DNA of 64,000 nt, taken from positions 937,872 to 1,001,871 of the forward strand of contig NZ_LT962469.1 in the NCBI RefSeq assembly GCF_900215725.1, in the 5' to 3' direction. The position numbers were made by a program, and so were the translations under genes. Positions 47,475-57,334 of the stretch are shown one piece after another (positions within the stretch are counted from its first letter, which is position 1; the number at the start of each line of letters is the position of its first letter). Under the pieces are notes generated by a model that made no database searches, was not told where the DNA came from, and saw nothing but the letters and a program-made list of their open reading frames with translations. This DNA comes from Ezakiella peruensis. GTDB lineage: Bacteria > Bacillota > Clostridia > Tissierellales > Peptoniphilaceae.

Positions 47475-48773
47475 TTATAAGAAAATATATCTGAGAACAA
47501 AGAGGATTGAAAGTATCCACATAAGTATAGATACGTCCTTTGCCTTGCCTGTAAAGCTTTTAACGATTGTGTAGGAAATAATACCAAATACAATACCCTC
47601 TGCAATTGAATATGCAAATGGCATCATGGCGATTGCTAAAAATGCTGGTACTGCTTCTGTTAAATCGTGCCAATCAATTTCTCCAACTTGACTCATCATA
47701 AATACACCAACTATAATAAGGGCTGGTGCTGTTGCTGCTCCAGGAATAATTGCAAATAGTGGAGCAATAAATAGTGCGAGTAAGAACATAATAGCTGTAG
47801 TAAGTGATGTTAAACCTGTTCTGCCACCTTCTGCAACGCCAGCTGAGCTTTCAACAAAAGTTGTAACTGTTGATGTACCCATGCAAGCGCCAAAAATTGT
47901 ACCTATAGAGTCCGCTGTTAGCGCTTGAGAGACTCTTTCAAGTTTCCCATCTTTATCAAGCATACCTGACTTTGAAGCAACACCTGCTAGAGTTCCGACT
48001 GTGTCGAAAATATCTACAAACAAGAATGTTGCAACTACGATCCAAAATTCCTTGGTCATAATTTGATCAAAGCCAACAAACTTAAAGGCAACATTGCTAA
48101 GTGATGGTGGTAAGCTAAAGATCTTAAAGCTTTCTGGAAGTTCAGTAACTCCAAGTGGTATACCGATAATTGTGGATGCTATAATGCCGATTAATAGAGC
48201 TCCCTTAACATTTCTTGCATATAGAATTGATATAATTAATAAACCACAAATTGCAACTATAGCTGGGTTTGCAGTTAATTTACCAAGTCCAACCAGAGTT
48301 GATTCATTGCCTACAATAATTCCAGCATTTTGCATACCGATTAGAGCTATAAACAAACCAATACCTGCGGAAACGGCTTTCTTTAATGATAATGGAATTA
48401 AATCAAAAATTGCTTCCCTTGCTTTCAAAAAGCTAAGGATAATAAATATAAATCCTTCTACAAGTACTGCTGTAAGTGCAAATTGCCAATCATAACCTAG
48501 CCCCAAGCAAACTGTAAAGGCAAAATAGGCATTTAGTCCCATGCCTGGTGCTAGTGCAAATGGATATTTTGCATAGAGAGCCATAATAATTGTGGCCACA
48601 CCAGCTGAGAGAGCTGTTGCAGTAAATACTCCGCCTGCATCCATGCCAGCTGCTCCCAATAACATTGGGTTAACAGCTAGGATGTAGGCCATTGTCATAA
48701 ATGTTGTAAGACCTGCAATAATCTCGGTCTTGACATCTGTGCCATGTTCTTTTAATTTAAAAAACTTTTCCAT
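47475..48773 (-). CDS. NCS2-family purine permease (PbuG/GhxP type)
   Basis: 432 residues, about 12 membrane segments. The N-terminal EIIAGLTTFMTMAYI and the GTSTVTTFVESSAGV stretch are typical of guanine/hypoxanthine permeases of the AzgA/PbuG group. Imports purine bases by proton symport. It follows purH by 19 nt as the last gene of the purine operon. Confidence 0.92.
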   Translation of the reverse strand: MEKFFKLKEHGTDVKTEIIAGLTTFMTMAYILAVNPMLLGAAGMDAGGVFTATALSAGVATIIMALYAKYPFALAPGMGLNAYFAFTVCLGLGYDWQFALTAVLVEGFIFIILSFLKAREAIFDLIPLSLKKAVSAGIGLFIALIGMQNAGIIVGNESTLVGLGKLTANPAIVAICGLLIISILYARNVKGALLIGIIASTIIGIPLGVTELPESFKIFSLPPSLSNVAFKFVGFDQIMTKEFWIVVATFLFVDIFDTVGTLAGVASKSGMLDKDGKLERVSQALTADSIGTIFGACMGTSTVTTFVESSAGVAEGGRTGLTSLTTAIMFLLALFIAPLFAIIPGAATAPALIIVGVFMMSQVGEIDWHDLTEAVPAFLAIAMMPFAYSIAEGIVFGIISYTIVKSFTGKAKDVSILMWILSILFVLRYIFL

Positions 48774-48792
48774 ACCTTCTCCTTTTTATATA

Positions 48793-50322
48793 TTAATGTT
48801 TAAAATGACGCTTACCTGAGAATAGTAGTGCAAGTTCTAATTCATCAGCAGCGTTGATAGAATCTTTATCCTTAATGCTTCCGCCTGGCTCAACAATAGC
48901 TTTGACTCCGTGCTTGGCCAAAAGTCTAATGCAATCGTCAAATGGGAAGAAACCATCTGAAGCAAGGACTGCTCCATTTGCCTTGTCGCCTGCTTGTTTT
49001 AAAGCGGCTTCAACAGCAAAGAACCTATTTACATTGCCAAGGCCAATTCCAACTGTAGCTCCGTCCTTAGCCAGGACAACAGCATTTGATTTTGCAAATT
49101 TAACAGCCTTTAGGGCAAATTTAATATCTTCAAGTTCCTTATCAGTAGGTTGAACCTTGCTCATAACTGTCAGCTTACAATCCTCAGCCATGTCTCTCTC
49201 TTGAATGATCATGGTTCCTGGTACAATCTTCATATCCATACCGTCTTTTGGACCGTCAACTATTTCAGGAATTTCAATTAGCCTTAAATTTTTCTTTCTC
49301 ATTAAAACTTCTAGAGCTTCCTCGCTAAAGCTTGGCGCAATGATTACTTCAAGGAAAATCTTTACCATTTCTTCGGCAGTTTCCTTGTCTATTTCACGAT
49401 TAGCTGCGACAATTCCACCAAAGATTGACGATGTATCACATGCGTAGGCCTTTAGATAAGCTTCCTTAATGGTATCAGCCTCAGCTACTCCGCATGGATT
49501 TGTATGTTTAACTGCAACGATTGCTGGCTTTTCATAAAAGAGTTTTACCATTTCAACAGCTGCACTAGCATCATAGATATTATTGAAGCTTAACTCTTTG
49601 CCGTGAAGGACTTTTCCTTGGCAAATGCCTCCCACTTCTCCATTATACATATTGTATCTAAAAGCTTTTTGATGTGGGTTTTCGCCATATCTTAATTCAC
49701 CTTCCTTGTGGAAAGGAATAGTTAAGAGATCTGGGAATTCATCATCCATTTTTTCATTAAAGTATTTGGCAATCCATGCGTCATAATTAGCTGTTAGGTT
49801 AAAAGCCTTCTTTGCAAGATACATCCTGGTTTCCGGCTTTGTATCGCCACGTTCTTTTAATTCTTCGATAACTCTATCAAAGTCGCTGTTGTCGACGATA
49901 ATATTTGTATATTTGAAATTTTTAGCAGCGGCTCTGATCATACTTGGTCCACCGATGTCAATTTTTTCTACGATTTCATCATCGCTTGCATCTGAAAGAT
50001 ATGTGTTTACAAATGGATATAGGCTGTTTACAACTATATCAATCGGTTGAGCACCAAGATCTTTTAATTCCTTGACGTCTTTTGTATTTTCGCGTCTGTA
50101 CAAAATACCTGCGTGAACCTTTGGATGAAGGGTCTTTACCCTTCCATCAAAACATTCTTGAAAACCTGTGTACTCGCTGACATCCATAGCTTCAATTCCC
50201 TTGTCGTGAAGATACTTTAATGTTCCGCCTGTGGATAAAATTCCATAACCTAAATTAACAAGTTCTTTGGCAAAGTCTTCAATCCCATTCTTATCATAGC
50301 ATGAAAATAATGCTAGCTTCAT
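48793..50322 (-). CDS. purH: Bifunctional AICAR transformylase/IMP cyclohydrolase
   Basis: 509 residues. N-terminal IMP cyclohydrolase (STGGT near residue 31, FDGRVKTLHPKVHAG) and C-terminal AICAR transformylase with KHTNPCG near residue 270. Uses 10-formyl-THF, linking to fhs. Overlaps purN by 4 nt; GGAGG upstream. Confidence 0.97.
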   Translation of the reverse strand: MKLALFSCYDKNGIEDFAKELVNLGYGILSTGGTLKYLHDKGIEAMDVSEYTGFQECFDGRVKTLHPKVHAGILYRRENTKDVKELKDLGAQPIDIVVNSLYPFVNTYLSDASDDEIVEKIDIGGPSMIRAAAKNFKYTNIIVDNSDFDRVIEELKERGDTKPETRMYLAKKAFNLTANYDAWIAKYFNEKMDDEFPDLLTIPFHKEGELRYGENPHQKAFRYNMYNGEVGGICQGKVLHGKELSFNNIYDASAAVEMVKLFYEKPAIVAVKHTNPCGVAEADTIKEAYLKAYACDTSSIFGGIVAANREIDKETAEEMVKIFLEVIIAPSFSEEALEVLMRKKNLRLIEIPEIVDGPKDGMDMKIVPGTMIIQERDMAEDCKLTVMSKVQPTDKELEDIKFALKAVKFAKSNAVVLAKDGATVGIGLGNVNRFFAVEAALKQAGDKANGAVLASDGFFPFDDCIRLLAKHGVKAIVEPGGSIKDKDSINAADELELALLFSGKRHFKH

Positions 50323-50879
50323 TTGTCTCCTCCATTTCTAATAAATTCATTAATAGCCATACTGTAAAGCTTATGCTCAGTAGTTAAAACTCTCGCTGCA
50401 ATTTCCTCAGCAGTTTTTAATCCTTCAATAGATATAAAGGACTGCATGATTATAGGCCCTGTATCTATGCCGGTGTCAACAATATGCACACTCGCACCAG
50501 AATACTTATCATTAGCCTCTAAAACCATCCTGTGAACATTTATACCGTGACATCCCTTGCCCCCATATTTAGGAAGCAATGATGGATGTATATTTAAAAT
50601 TGGAGGACCTGACTTAACGAAATCGCTTGGAAGAATTTTTAAAAAACCAGCTAAAATTATAAAATCAACTTGCTTTTCTTCTATTATCTTTGCAATATTT
50701 TTAAAAAAGTCACTAGCAATTAACTCTGCTCTCAAGCCTAGATTTTTTGCCCTGTCAATTCCACCGCATTCACGGTCGGCATATACGCCCACAATATCAA
50801 TATCCTTTACATTTCTGGCGATGGATTCCATATTGGATCCACCACCTGAAATTAGAATTATAACCCTTTTATTATGCAT
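50319..50879 (-). CDS. purN: Phosphoribosylglycinamide formyltransferase
   Basis: 186 residues. GGGSNM near residue 11, NIHPSLLPKYGG with the catalytic Asn and His near 106-108, and Asp in HIVDTGIDTGP. Transfers formyl from 10-formyl-THF. The start overlaps purM by 22 nt. Confidence 0.96.
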   Translation of the reverse strand: MHNKRVIILISGGGSNMESIARNVKDIDIVGVYADRECGGIDRAKNLGLRAELIASDFFKNIAKIIEEKQVDFIILAGFLKILPSDFVKSGPPILNIHPSLLPKYGGKGCHGINVHRMVLEANDKYSGASVHIVDTGIDTGPIIMQSFISIEGLKTAEEIAARVLTTEHKLYSMAINEFIRNGGDK

Positions 50880-51889
50880 TTGTCTCCTTGACCTTTTTTG
50901 ATTTCTCCAAGTACAACCGGATTTTCTCCAGCAGCTTTCAGAGCTTCTAGAGCTGCATCCTTATCGTCCTTGGCAACAGCAAATATAAAGCCTATGCCCA
51001 TATTAAAAGTCGAATACATTTCTTTTGTATTGATGTTTGCCCATTCTTGCAAGAGATCAAAAATTGCAGGCTTTTTAATATCCTTTGTATCAACTTCTGC
51101 AAAAAGTCCATCAGGAATCATCCTAGGAATATTTTCATAGAAGCCACCACCTGTAATATGGCACATACCGTGTATTTTAACCTTGTCTTTTAAAGCAAAA
51201 ACTGCATCTTTATAAATTCTGGTTGGAGTTAAAAGTTCTTCTTTAAGAGGCTTATCAAGTTTATCGTAAACCTTATCCAAGTCAGCCTTTGAAACATCAA
51301 ATACAATCTTTCTAACCAAGGAATAGCCGTTAGAGTGAATGCCTGATGAAGGAAGTCCGATTAACACATCTCCTTCGCTAACTGCGTCATTAGTGATAAT
51401 TTCATCTTCTTCTACGCAGCCAACTGCAAAACCTGCAATGTCATACTCGTCTTCGCTGTAAAAACCTGGCATCTCTGCTGTTTCACCGCCTATTAAAGCA
51501 GCTCCAGCTTGAACGCAGCCATCGGCAACACCCTTTACGATTTCAGTCATCTTTTCTGGAATAAGTTTTCCTGTTGCAATATAATCCAAAAAGAATAAAG
51601 GTTCAGCGCCTTGGCATAAAATATCGTTAACGCACATAGCAACAGCGTCAATACCTATTGTGTCGTGCTTATCGCATAGGAAAGCAAATTTTAACTTGGT
51701 TCCAACACCATCTGTACCACTTACTAGCACTGGATTTTTGTAATTATTTAATTTAAATAATCCGCTAAAACCACCAATGCCACCCATGACCCCATCACGG
51801 TTTGTCCTCTGGATGTGCTCCTTAATCATTTGAACTTGACGGTAACCCTGCTCCTTGTCAACGCCTGCATCTTTGTAAGATAATGTCAT
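50858..51889 (-). CDS. purM: Phosphoribosylformylglycinamidine cyclo-ligase
   Basis: 343 residues from ATG 51889 (AAGGAGG upstream). DGVGTK and TGGGFYENIPRM motifs present. Makes AIR. It follows purF by 10 nt; an upstream ATG would lie inside purF and is rejected. Confidence 0.96.
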   Translation of the reverse strand: MTLSYKDAGVDKEQGYRQVQMIKEHIQRTNRDGVMGGIGGFSGLFKLNNYKNPVLVSGTDGVGTKLKFAFLCDKHDTIGIDAVAMCVNDILCQGAEPLFFLDYIATGKLIPEKMTEIVKGVADGCVQAGAALIGGETAEMPGFYSEDEYDIAGFAVGCVEEDEIITNDAVSEGDVLIGLPSSGIHSNGYSLVRKIVFDVSKADLDKVYDKLDKPLKEELLTPTRIYKDAVFALKDKVKIHGMCHITGGGFYENIPRMIPDGLFAEVDTKDIKKPAIFDLLQEWANINTKEMYSTFNMGIGFIFAVAKDDKDAALEALKAAGENPVVLGEIKKGQGDKCIIKGL

Positions 51890-51899
51890 ACAATCCTCC

Positions 51900-53240
51900 T
51901 TATATTGTCCCTTCTGGGAATACTCCTGTAAAACACGCCTCAGTAAATTCTCTGCCTCCAAGGGCTTTATATAATCCTTCTGTAGAAATAAATTCCAAAC
52001 TATCGGCACCAATCATATCTCTAATTTCATCTTTTGTGTGATTAGCTGCAATGAGCTCAGCTTTGGTAGGTGTATTCATAACTAAATTTGATGAATACTT
52101 AACCATTGGGCTTCCAATCCTCAAATGAATTTCCTTAACACCTACATCCCTAAGCATTTTAACAGTCCTCTTCATGGTTGTTCCCCTTACAATAGAGTCG
52201 TCAACCAAGACTATTCTCTTGCCTTCGATGTACTCTCTAAGAGGATTTAATTTGATCCTAACAGCTAGCTCACGCATTTCTTGGGTCGGCTGAATAAAGG
52301 TCCTGCCTACATATCTATTTTTGATAATACCCTCTGTATATTTAATGCCTGATTCTTCTGCATAACCAATAGCAAAGCTAATGCCACTATCAGGAGCTCC
52401 AACAACTAGGTCTGCATCTACCGGAGATTCTTGAGCCAATATTTTTCCTGCATTTCTTCTGACCGAGTAAATTGATTTGCCATCAATATATGAATCAGGT
52501 CTTGCTATATATACCATTTCAAAAACTCCAAGCTTCCTTCTAGATGGATCACCTTTTTGAATGACTTCTATACCATTTTCGTTAATCCTAACTATTTCAC
52601 CTGGTTCCACATCTCTGACAAATTCAGCGCCTATTGAGTCAAAGGCACAAGTCTCGCTTGCGACCAGGTATTTATCATTGAGCTTGCCAATTGAAAGTGG
52701 CTTTATCCCATAAAAATCTCTCACTGCATAAAGACTTTCATTGGCCATAATTATAATTGAATAGGATCCTTTTAACATCTTAACAGTATCTAAAATGGAT
52801 TGTTCAATATTTTCCTTGGTATTTTTTGCAAGCAAGGTCGCAATTACTTCAGTATCTAAAAAGGATTGGAACATATAACCTTGGTTTTGCAATTCTTCTT
52901 TTAGTTGAGGTGCATTTGAGATATGTCCATCGTGGACAATACCCAGGGCCCCTTGCCTGTAACCAGCAACTATTGGTTGCAAATAAGGGTAATCAAGACC
53001 CTCATCCTTGGCAGCCATTCTAACATGGCCAATGGCAATATTGCCAGCCAATCTTTCCATAATATCCTTTGGAAAAACATCATTAACCAAGCCTTGTGAC
53101 TTATGATAATCTATAAGACCATTGTTGTAGCAAGCAATCCCTGCTGACTCTTGGCCCCTGTGTTGGAGGGCGTAGAGCATATAATAAATATACTCTTTTG
53201 CACTACTATTTTTTGAATAAACACCAGCTACGCCGCTCAT
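51900..53240 (-). CDS. purF: PurF-type amidophosphoribosyltransferase lacking the catalytic Cys
   Basis: 446 residues. The phosphoribosyltransferase half looks intact (GAPDSGIS, KNRYVGRTF, VLVDDSIVRGTT). The glutaminase half begins MSGVAGVYS, so residue 2 is Ser (codon AGC) where the nucleophile Cys should be. Other site changes: GHVRMAA instead of GHVRYST-type, and VHDGHI instead of AHNGNL, so the oxyanion Asn is Asp. Cysteines that bind the Fe-S cluster in B. subtilis PurF are largely gone (KYSSN, FTEACF). The start codon directly follows the purE stop. The enzyme may use ammonia, or be inactive; which is not decided by sequence. Confidence 0.9.
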   Translation of the reverse strand: MSGVAGVYSKNSSAKEYIYYMLYALQHRGQESAGIACYNNGLIDYHKSQGLVNDVFPKDIMERLAGNIAIGHVRMAAKDEGLDYPYLQPIVAGYRQGALGIVHDGHISNAPQLKEELQNQGYMFQSFLDTEVIATLLAKNTKENIEQSILDTVKMLKGSYSIIIMANESLYAVRDFYGIKPLSIGKLNDKYLVASETCAFDSIGAEFVRDVEPGEIVRINENGIEVIQKGDPSRRKLGVFEMVYIARPDSYIDGKSIYSVRRNAGKILAQESPVDADLVVGAPDSGISFAIGYAEESGIKYTEGIIKNRYVGRTFIQPTQEMRELAVRIKLNPLREYIEGKRIVLVDDSIVRGTTMKRTVKMLRDVGVKEIHLRIGSPMVKYSSNLVMNTPTKAELIAANHTKDEIRDMIGADSLEFISTEGLYKALGGREFTEACFTGVFPEGTI

Positions 53241-53720
53241 TTATTTGCCTAGCTCCTCATTCATTTCGACTACTTGGTCCTTTAGCTCTTGCCTGTAAGC
53301 AGCGAGTTTGGGGGCTAGTTCAGGGTATTTCAAGGATAGCATTGAAACTGCAAGTAGACCTGCATTTTCTCCACCATCAATTGCAACTGTTGCAACTGGA
53401 ATTCCCTTTGGCATTTGAACAACTGAGAAGAGTGAATCAAGTCCACCCATTACAGATGTTTTGCCTGGAACACCAATTACTGGCACAGTTGTAATTGCAG
53501 CTACAACACCTGCTAGGTGAGCAGCCTTTCCTGCAATGGCAATAATTGCGTCGATTCCATTTTCCCTAGCTGTAGATGCAAATTCAATGGCTCTCTCTGG
53601 AGTCCTGTGAGCAGAAATAACTTCACAATGTGTTTCAATTTCAAACTTATCTAAAATTTTCTTTGCCCTTTCCATTACATCCCTGTCGCTAATGCTTCCC
53701 ATAATAATTGCTACTTTCAT
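53241..53720 (-). CDS. purE: N5-CAIR mutase (PurE class I)
   Basis: 159 residues. SAHRTP near residue 43 and GKAAHLAG near 72 mark a class I PurE, which needs PurK; purK is not adjacent. First gene of purE-F-M-N-H. GGAGGT precedes the ATG at 53720. No purC, purL, purD or purB is in the window. Confidence 0.95.
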   Translation of the reverse strand: MKVAIIMGSISDRDVMERAKKILDKFEIETHCEVISAHRTPERAIEFASTARENGIDAIIAIAGKAAHLAGVVAAITTVPVIGVPGKTSVMGGLDSLFSVVQMPKGIPVATVAIDGGENAGLLAVSMLSLKYPELAPKLAAYRQELKDQVVEMNEELGK

Positions 53721-53768
53721 AATGACCTCCTATTTTACAAAATATTAACAAATGTCCATTAAAAACAC

Positions 53769-53810
53769 AAAACCCAGACGGGTAGGGAAAACCTACCCGT
53801 CTGGGTTTTT
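53769..53810 (-). terminator. Riboswitch terminator upstream of purE
   Basis: Fifteen-bp stem ACCCAGACGGGTAGG with its complement (53772-53786 with 53792-53806), five-nt loop, T-rich tail. The 5' arm overlaps the conserved end of the aptamer. Confidence 0.85.
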
Positions 53811-53893
53811 ATCCCTACGGTGTGGAAGTGCCAATGAAGCACTTCTTGCATCGCTTGGTCCTTTGATAAATCACGGTTCCCTAGATGCACTTA
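53791..53893 (-). promoter_or_regulatory. ykkC-class riboswitch, probably PRPP (type 2b)
   Basis: Minus-strand RNA shows the ykkC core in order: CTAGGG-x2-CCG, GGACCAAGCG, a variable hairpin (AAGTGC/GCACTT), and ACACCGTAGGGATAAAAACCC. TGCATC pairs with GATGCA. Type 2b ykkC RNAs sense PRPP and occur upstream of purine genes. The gene context supports PRPP over guanidine or ppGpp. It sits 3 nt after the stop codon of the secreted-protein gene, leaving no room for a promoter between. Confidence 0.8.
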
Positions 53894-53895
53894 TC

Positions 53896-54870
53896 CTAAC
53901 GATCGAACAAAAATTCTCCATATTTTGAAGAAAGATGCTCTAACTCATATAATTTAAAATATTTATTTATCGTTTTATTTTGCTCTGAGTTTTTATATAT
54001 TACCAGGGCATCTTTTACTATATACATTTTAAAATCTTCAATCCTAAAGTCATAGTCATCATCCAAATTCATTTTCTCTTTCAAGAACTTATTGGATGAC
54101 TTTGTGTCGACTATAATATCTTTAAAATCAATCTTCTTTTGGTTCTTTATATCAAAGTTCAAAGAATCAAAAAAGTATTTTGAATCCTCACCACTGATCA
54201 GATCACCTTTAAAGATAACGCTTACAACTTTTGAATTGGAAATCGCAATGTCATACAAAAGATTAACTTGGTCAAACCTGTACTCTTCTTTTATGCGTTC
54301 TATATATTTTTCTATTTCTCTATTTACGAATTCATATTTTTTAGCAGTAAAGGCTGGGTATGCGATCGTTACATCACTTGTCCCACTATTTTCATATTTG
54401 ATAATGGATTCACTAGACCTGGAGATTATACCGTCAATCTTTTTTCTAAGATAAACACTATCACCTATAATAAAGGTGTCATATTCCAAAACCTGAGTAA
54501 AAAAAGTATTTGGCACATAACAAACCCCGTCATTGTAAACTGGAGTTGTGTAAATCTTTTTCAGTTCGTCATACCTATCTCTATATTCATCCTTGTTTAC
54601 TATGAGAGATGCTCTAATCAAGCCTTTTTTTACAGTTATCCTACCATCTCTATACCAGGTTACATTGTAACCCAGAGCCTCCATAGTTTCTCTTAAAGGA
54701 AGCATAAAGAGCGTATCATCGCTTACAGAATCCACAATATAAGGTTTTTCTTTAAAGTCATGATTTATAATACCCTTCATTCTAACAAGGTCTTTTTCTT
54801 TTGCCTGAATTGGCAAAACCAAAAAACACATAAGAACAATTATTAAAGAGTACTTAAATAATTTTTTCAT
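53896..54870 (-). CDS. Secreted protein with copper amine oxidase N-like and PdaC/DUF4163-like domains
   Basis: 324 residues from ATG 54870 (AAAGGGG upstream). Signal peptide about residues 1-25. Residues about 30-135 resemble the copper-amine-oxidase N-terminal-like module (PLRETMEALGYNVTWYRDG, then a second half). Residues about 165-280 resemble DUF4163/PdaC-like (YPAF near the start, FKDII near the end). It looks like a wall-associated protein, and follows the third YitT gene by 58 nt. Function unknown; domain calls are by motif. Confidence 0.75.
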   Translation of the reverse strand: MKKLFKYSLIIVLMCFLVLPIQAKEKDLVRMKGIINHDFKEKPYIVDSVSDDTLFMLPLRETMEALGYNVTWYRDGRITVKKGLIRASLIVNKDEYRDRYDELKKIYTTPVYNDGVCYVPNTFFTQVLEYDTFIIGDSVYLRKKIDGIISRSSESIIKYENSGTSDVTIAYPAFTAKKYEFVNREIEKYIERIKEEYRFDQVNLLYDIAISNSKVVSVIFKGDLISGEDSKYFFDSLNFDIKNQKKIDFKDIIVDTKSSNKFLKEKMNLDDDYDFRIEDFKMYIVKDALVIYKNSEQNKTINKYFKLYELEHLSSKYGEFLFDR

Positions 54871-54928
54871 TGTGAATCCGAACCCCTTTCTAAGGTAATT
54901 GTAACATAAAAACAGTAAAATTAAAAGT

Positions 54929-55828
54929 CTAATCCCAAATATTTTTCCAGTGCCAGCCAAATACCTGGTGGGCATTTGTAACAACCATAAAGACCTTATC
55001 ATCTATTTGGTGGATAAAAGTCCTTAGCCTTATCAGGTCACGGTTATTAATTACAGTCTGTATAATTTCCCTATCTGTGTTTGAGTAGGCACCCTTTGCC
55101 TTGTAGACAGTGGCGCTTCTTCCAATAGAGATTAAAAATTCGCAGATCTTTTCCGGTTGAGAAGTTGTTATATAGCATAGCTTACCAACATTTAGACCAT
55201 CTATTGTATAGTCAACAATAAGCCCAGTTAAAATAACACCAACCAGGCAGAATAAAGCAATTTCTAAACCGTAGTTAAAGCCAACTATCATAGTTATGAT
55301 AAAGTCTGTTAGTAAGCAGCCCTTGCCTAAGTCTAATCCTAAAAATTTATTTAATATCTTGGCAATAATATCACTGCCACCTGTAGACGCGTTTTGGTTT
55401 AAAACAATACCAACCCCCGCCCCGTATAAAATACAGGCAACTATTAATGACAAGAACATATTATCGATTATAGGTCCTTGAAGCGGAATTAAAACGTCTA
55501 AAATCCATACCAGAGCTGATAAACCAAGAGAAGCAATTACAGTAAGCACTCCAAATTTATTGCCTATAAATATGAATCCCATTATAAATAAAAATATGTT
55601 AGCCACTATTAAAAGTGGTGGAGCTGATATGCCAGTTAACTTACTCAAGATAAGGGCAATACCTGTTGCACCTCCAAGTGATAAGTCATTAGGAAGTAAA
55701 AAGAAATGGATTGCAATAGCAATCATAATTACTCCTATTACAATTAATATAGCCTGCTTAACAGTGGTCTGTGGCTTTATATTTCTAAGGCGTTTGACCT
55801 TATCCTTATTTAAATCCAATTCCTTCAT
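54929..55828 (-). CDS. YitT-family membrane protein, third paralogue
   Basis: 299 residues from ATG 55828 (GGAGGA upstream). Same layout as the two at 43677-45562, with NQNASTGGSDIIAKIL where they have NQYTSTGGTDIIAKIL. It is more diverged. It lies 45 nt after gcvPB with an imperfect hairpin between. Confidence 0.9.
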   Translation of the reverse strand: MKELDLNKDKVKRLRNIKPQTTVKQAILIVIGVIMIAIAIHFFLLPNDLSLGGATGIALILSKLTGISAPPLLIVANIFLFIMGFIFIGNKFGVLTVIASLGLSALVWILDVLIPLQGPIIDNMFLSLIVACILYGAGVGIVLNQNASTGGSDIIAKILNKFLGLDLGKGCLLTDFIITMIVGFNYGLEIALFCLVGVILTGLIVDYTIDGLNVGKLCYITTSQPEKICEFLISIGRSATVYKAKGAYSNTDREIIQTVINNRDLIRLRTFIHQIDDKVFMVVTNAHQVFGWHWKNIWD

Positions 55829-55873
55829 ACTTTCCTCCATTATGTAAGGCGACTTAAAAAGCCGCCTATAATT

Positions 55874-57334
55874 TTACCAAGCGTGTTTAACGATTGGGTT
55901 TCTAGCAGCCTGCGTTTCATCAGGTCTGCAAATATCTGTATTGTGTGGAGCTTCTTTGAGCTCTTGTGGATTTTCCTTTGCAACCTTTGCAATATCTAAC
56001 ATTGCTCCTGCAAATGCATCCAGTGTTTCTAGAGATTCAGTTTCTGTAGGTTCAATCATTAGAGCCTCGTCAACAATTAATGGGAAGTAAACTGTTGGTG
56101 GGTGGAAGCCTCTATCGATTAATCCCTTAGCAACATCAAGTGTTGTAACACCTGACATTTCATGGTCTTTGAGTCCTGCTAGAACAAATTCGTGTTTGTA
56201 AGTTGTATCAATTGGTAGGTTGTATTCACCTTTTAATAAACTTGCCAAGTAGTTAGCGTTTAATACTGCTAATTCACTTGCCCTCTTAAGTCCGTCAGAA
56301 CCCATTGTCAAGCAGTATGTGTAACCTCTGACTAGGATTCCAAAGTGACCGTAGAAGTCTTTCATCTTACCAATTGAGTTTTCCTTATCGTAATTTAAGA
56401 AGTACTTATCTCCATCTTTTTCTACAATTGGAACAGGTAGGAATTCTTTTAAGAAGTCCTTGCATCCAACTGGGCCTGCACCTGGTCCGCCGCCACCGTG
56501 AGGTGTGGATAGGGTCTTGTGAACGTTAAAGTGGATAACGTCAAAGCCCATTTTACCAGGACGTGCCTTACCCATAATAGCGTTGGCATTTGCACCGTCA
56601 TAGTAGCAAAGTCCGCCAGCTTCGTGGATAATTGAGGTGATTTCCTTGATGTGCTTATCAAATAGTCCCAAAGTGTTTGGATTTGTAAGCATAAGTGCAG
56701 CTGTATCTTCACCTACAGCAGCTCTTAGAGCATCTAGGTCAACCAGACCGTTTTCATCAGATGGTACTTCAACTGGAGTATAACCTGCTACTGAAGATGT
56801 AGCTGGGTTTGTACCGTGAGCTGAGTCAGGTACAATAACCTTGTTTCTCTTGAAGTCGCCTCTTGATTCGTGGTACTTTCTGATTAACATAATACCTGTG
56901 AGCTCACCTTGAGCACCAGCAGCTGGTTGGAGAGTAACTTCATCCATGCCACTGATTTCTGCCAAGATATTTTGGAAATTATACATTAGTTCAAGAGCAC
57001 CTTGAACTTGTCTTGAATCTTGGTAAGGGTGCAAGCCAGCAAAACCTGGTAGTGCAGCCATTTCTTCATTTATCTTTGGGTTGTACTTCATGGTACAGCT
57101 TCCTAGTGGATAGAAACCTGTATCTACTCCGTAGTTTTTGTTGGAAAGATTTGTGTAGTGACGAACGATATCAACTTCGTTAACTTCTGGAAGTTTTGGG
57201 CATTCATCTGACAAATAATCAGCTGGAATAAAGTCCTTCAAATCTTTTTCTTCAACATCGCAAGCTGGTAATTGGTATGCAGTTCTGCCTGGAGTTGAAA
57301 CTTCGAAAATTAAACTATCATATTTTCTAAACAT
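55874..57334 (-). CDS. gcvPB: Glycine dehydrogenase (decarboxylating) subunit 2
   Basis: 486 residues. PLP Lys in [16 protein letters not shown] near residue 270. Split P-protein: this is the C-terminal half. It shares one nt with gcvPA and completes the glycine cleavage P-protein. Confidence 0.96.
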   Translation of the reverse strand: MFRKYDSLIFEVSTPGRTAYQLPACDVEEKDLKDFIPADYLSDECPKLPEVNEVDIVRHYTNLSNKNYGVDTGFYPLGSCTMKYNPKINEEMAALPGFAGLHPYQDSRQVQGALELMYNFQNILAEISGMDEVTLQPAAGAQGELTGIMLIRKYHESRGDFKRNKVIVPDSAHGTNPATSSVAGYTPVEVPSDENGLVDLDALRAAVGEDTAALMLTNPNTLGLFDKHIKEITSIIHEAGGLCYYDGANANAIMGKARPGKMGFDVIHFNVHKTLSTPHGGGGPGAGPVGCKDFLKEFLPVPIVEKDGDKYFLNYDKENSIGKMKDFYGHFGILVRGYTYCLTMGSDGLKRASELAVLNANYLASLLKGEYNLPIDTTYKHEFVLAGLKDHEMSGVTTLDVAKGLIDRGFHPPTVYFPLIVDEALMIEPTETESLETLDAFAGAMLDIAKVAKENPQELKEAPHNTDICRPDETQAARNPIVKHAW

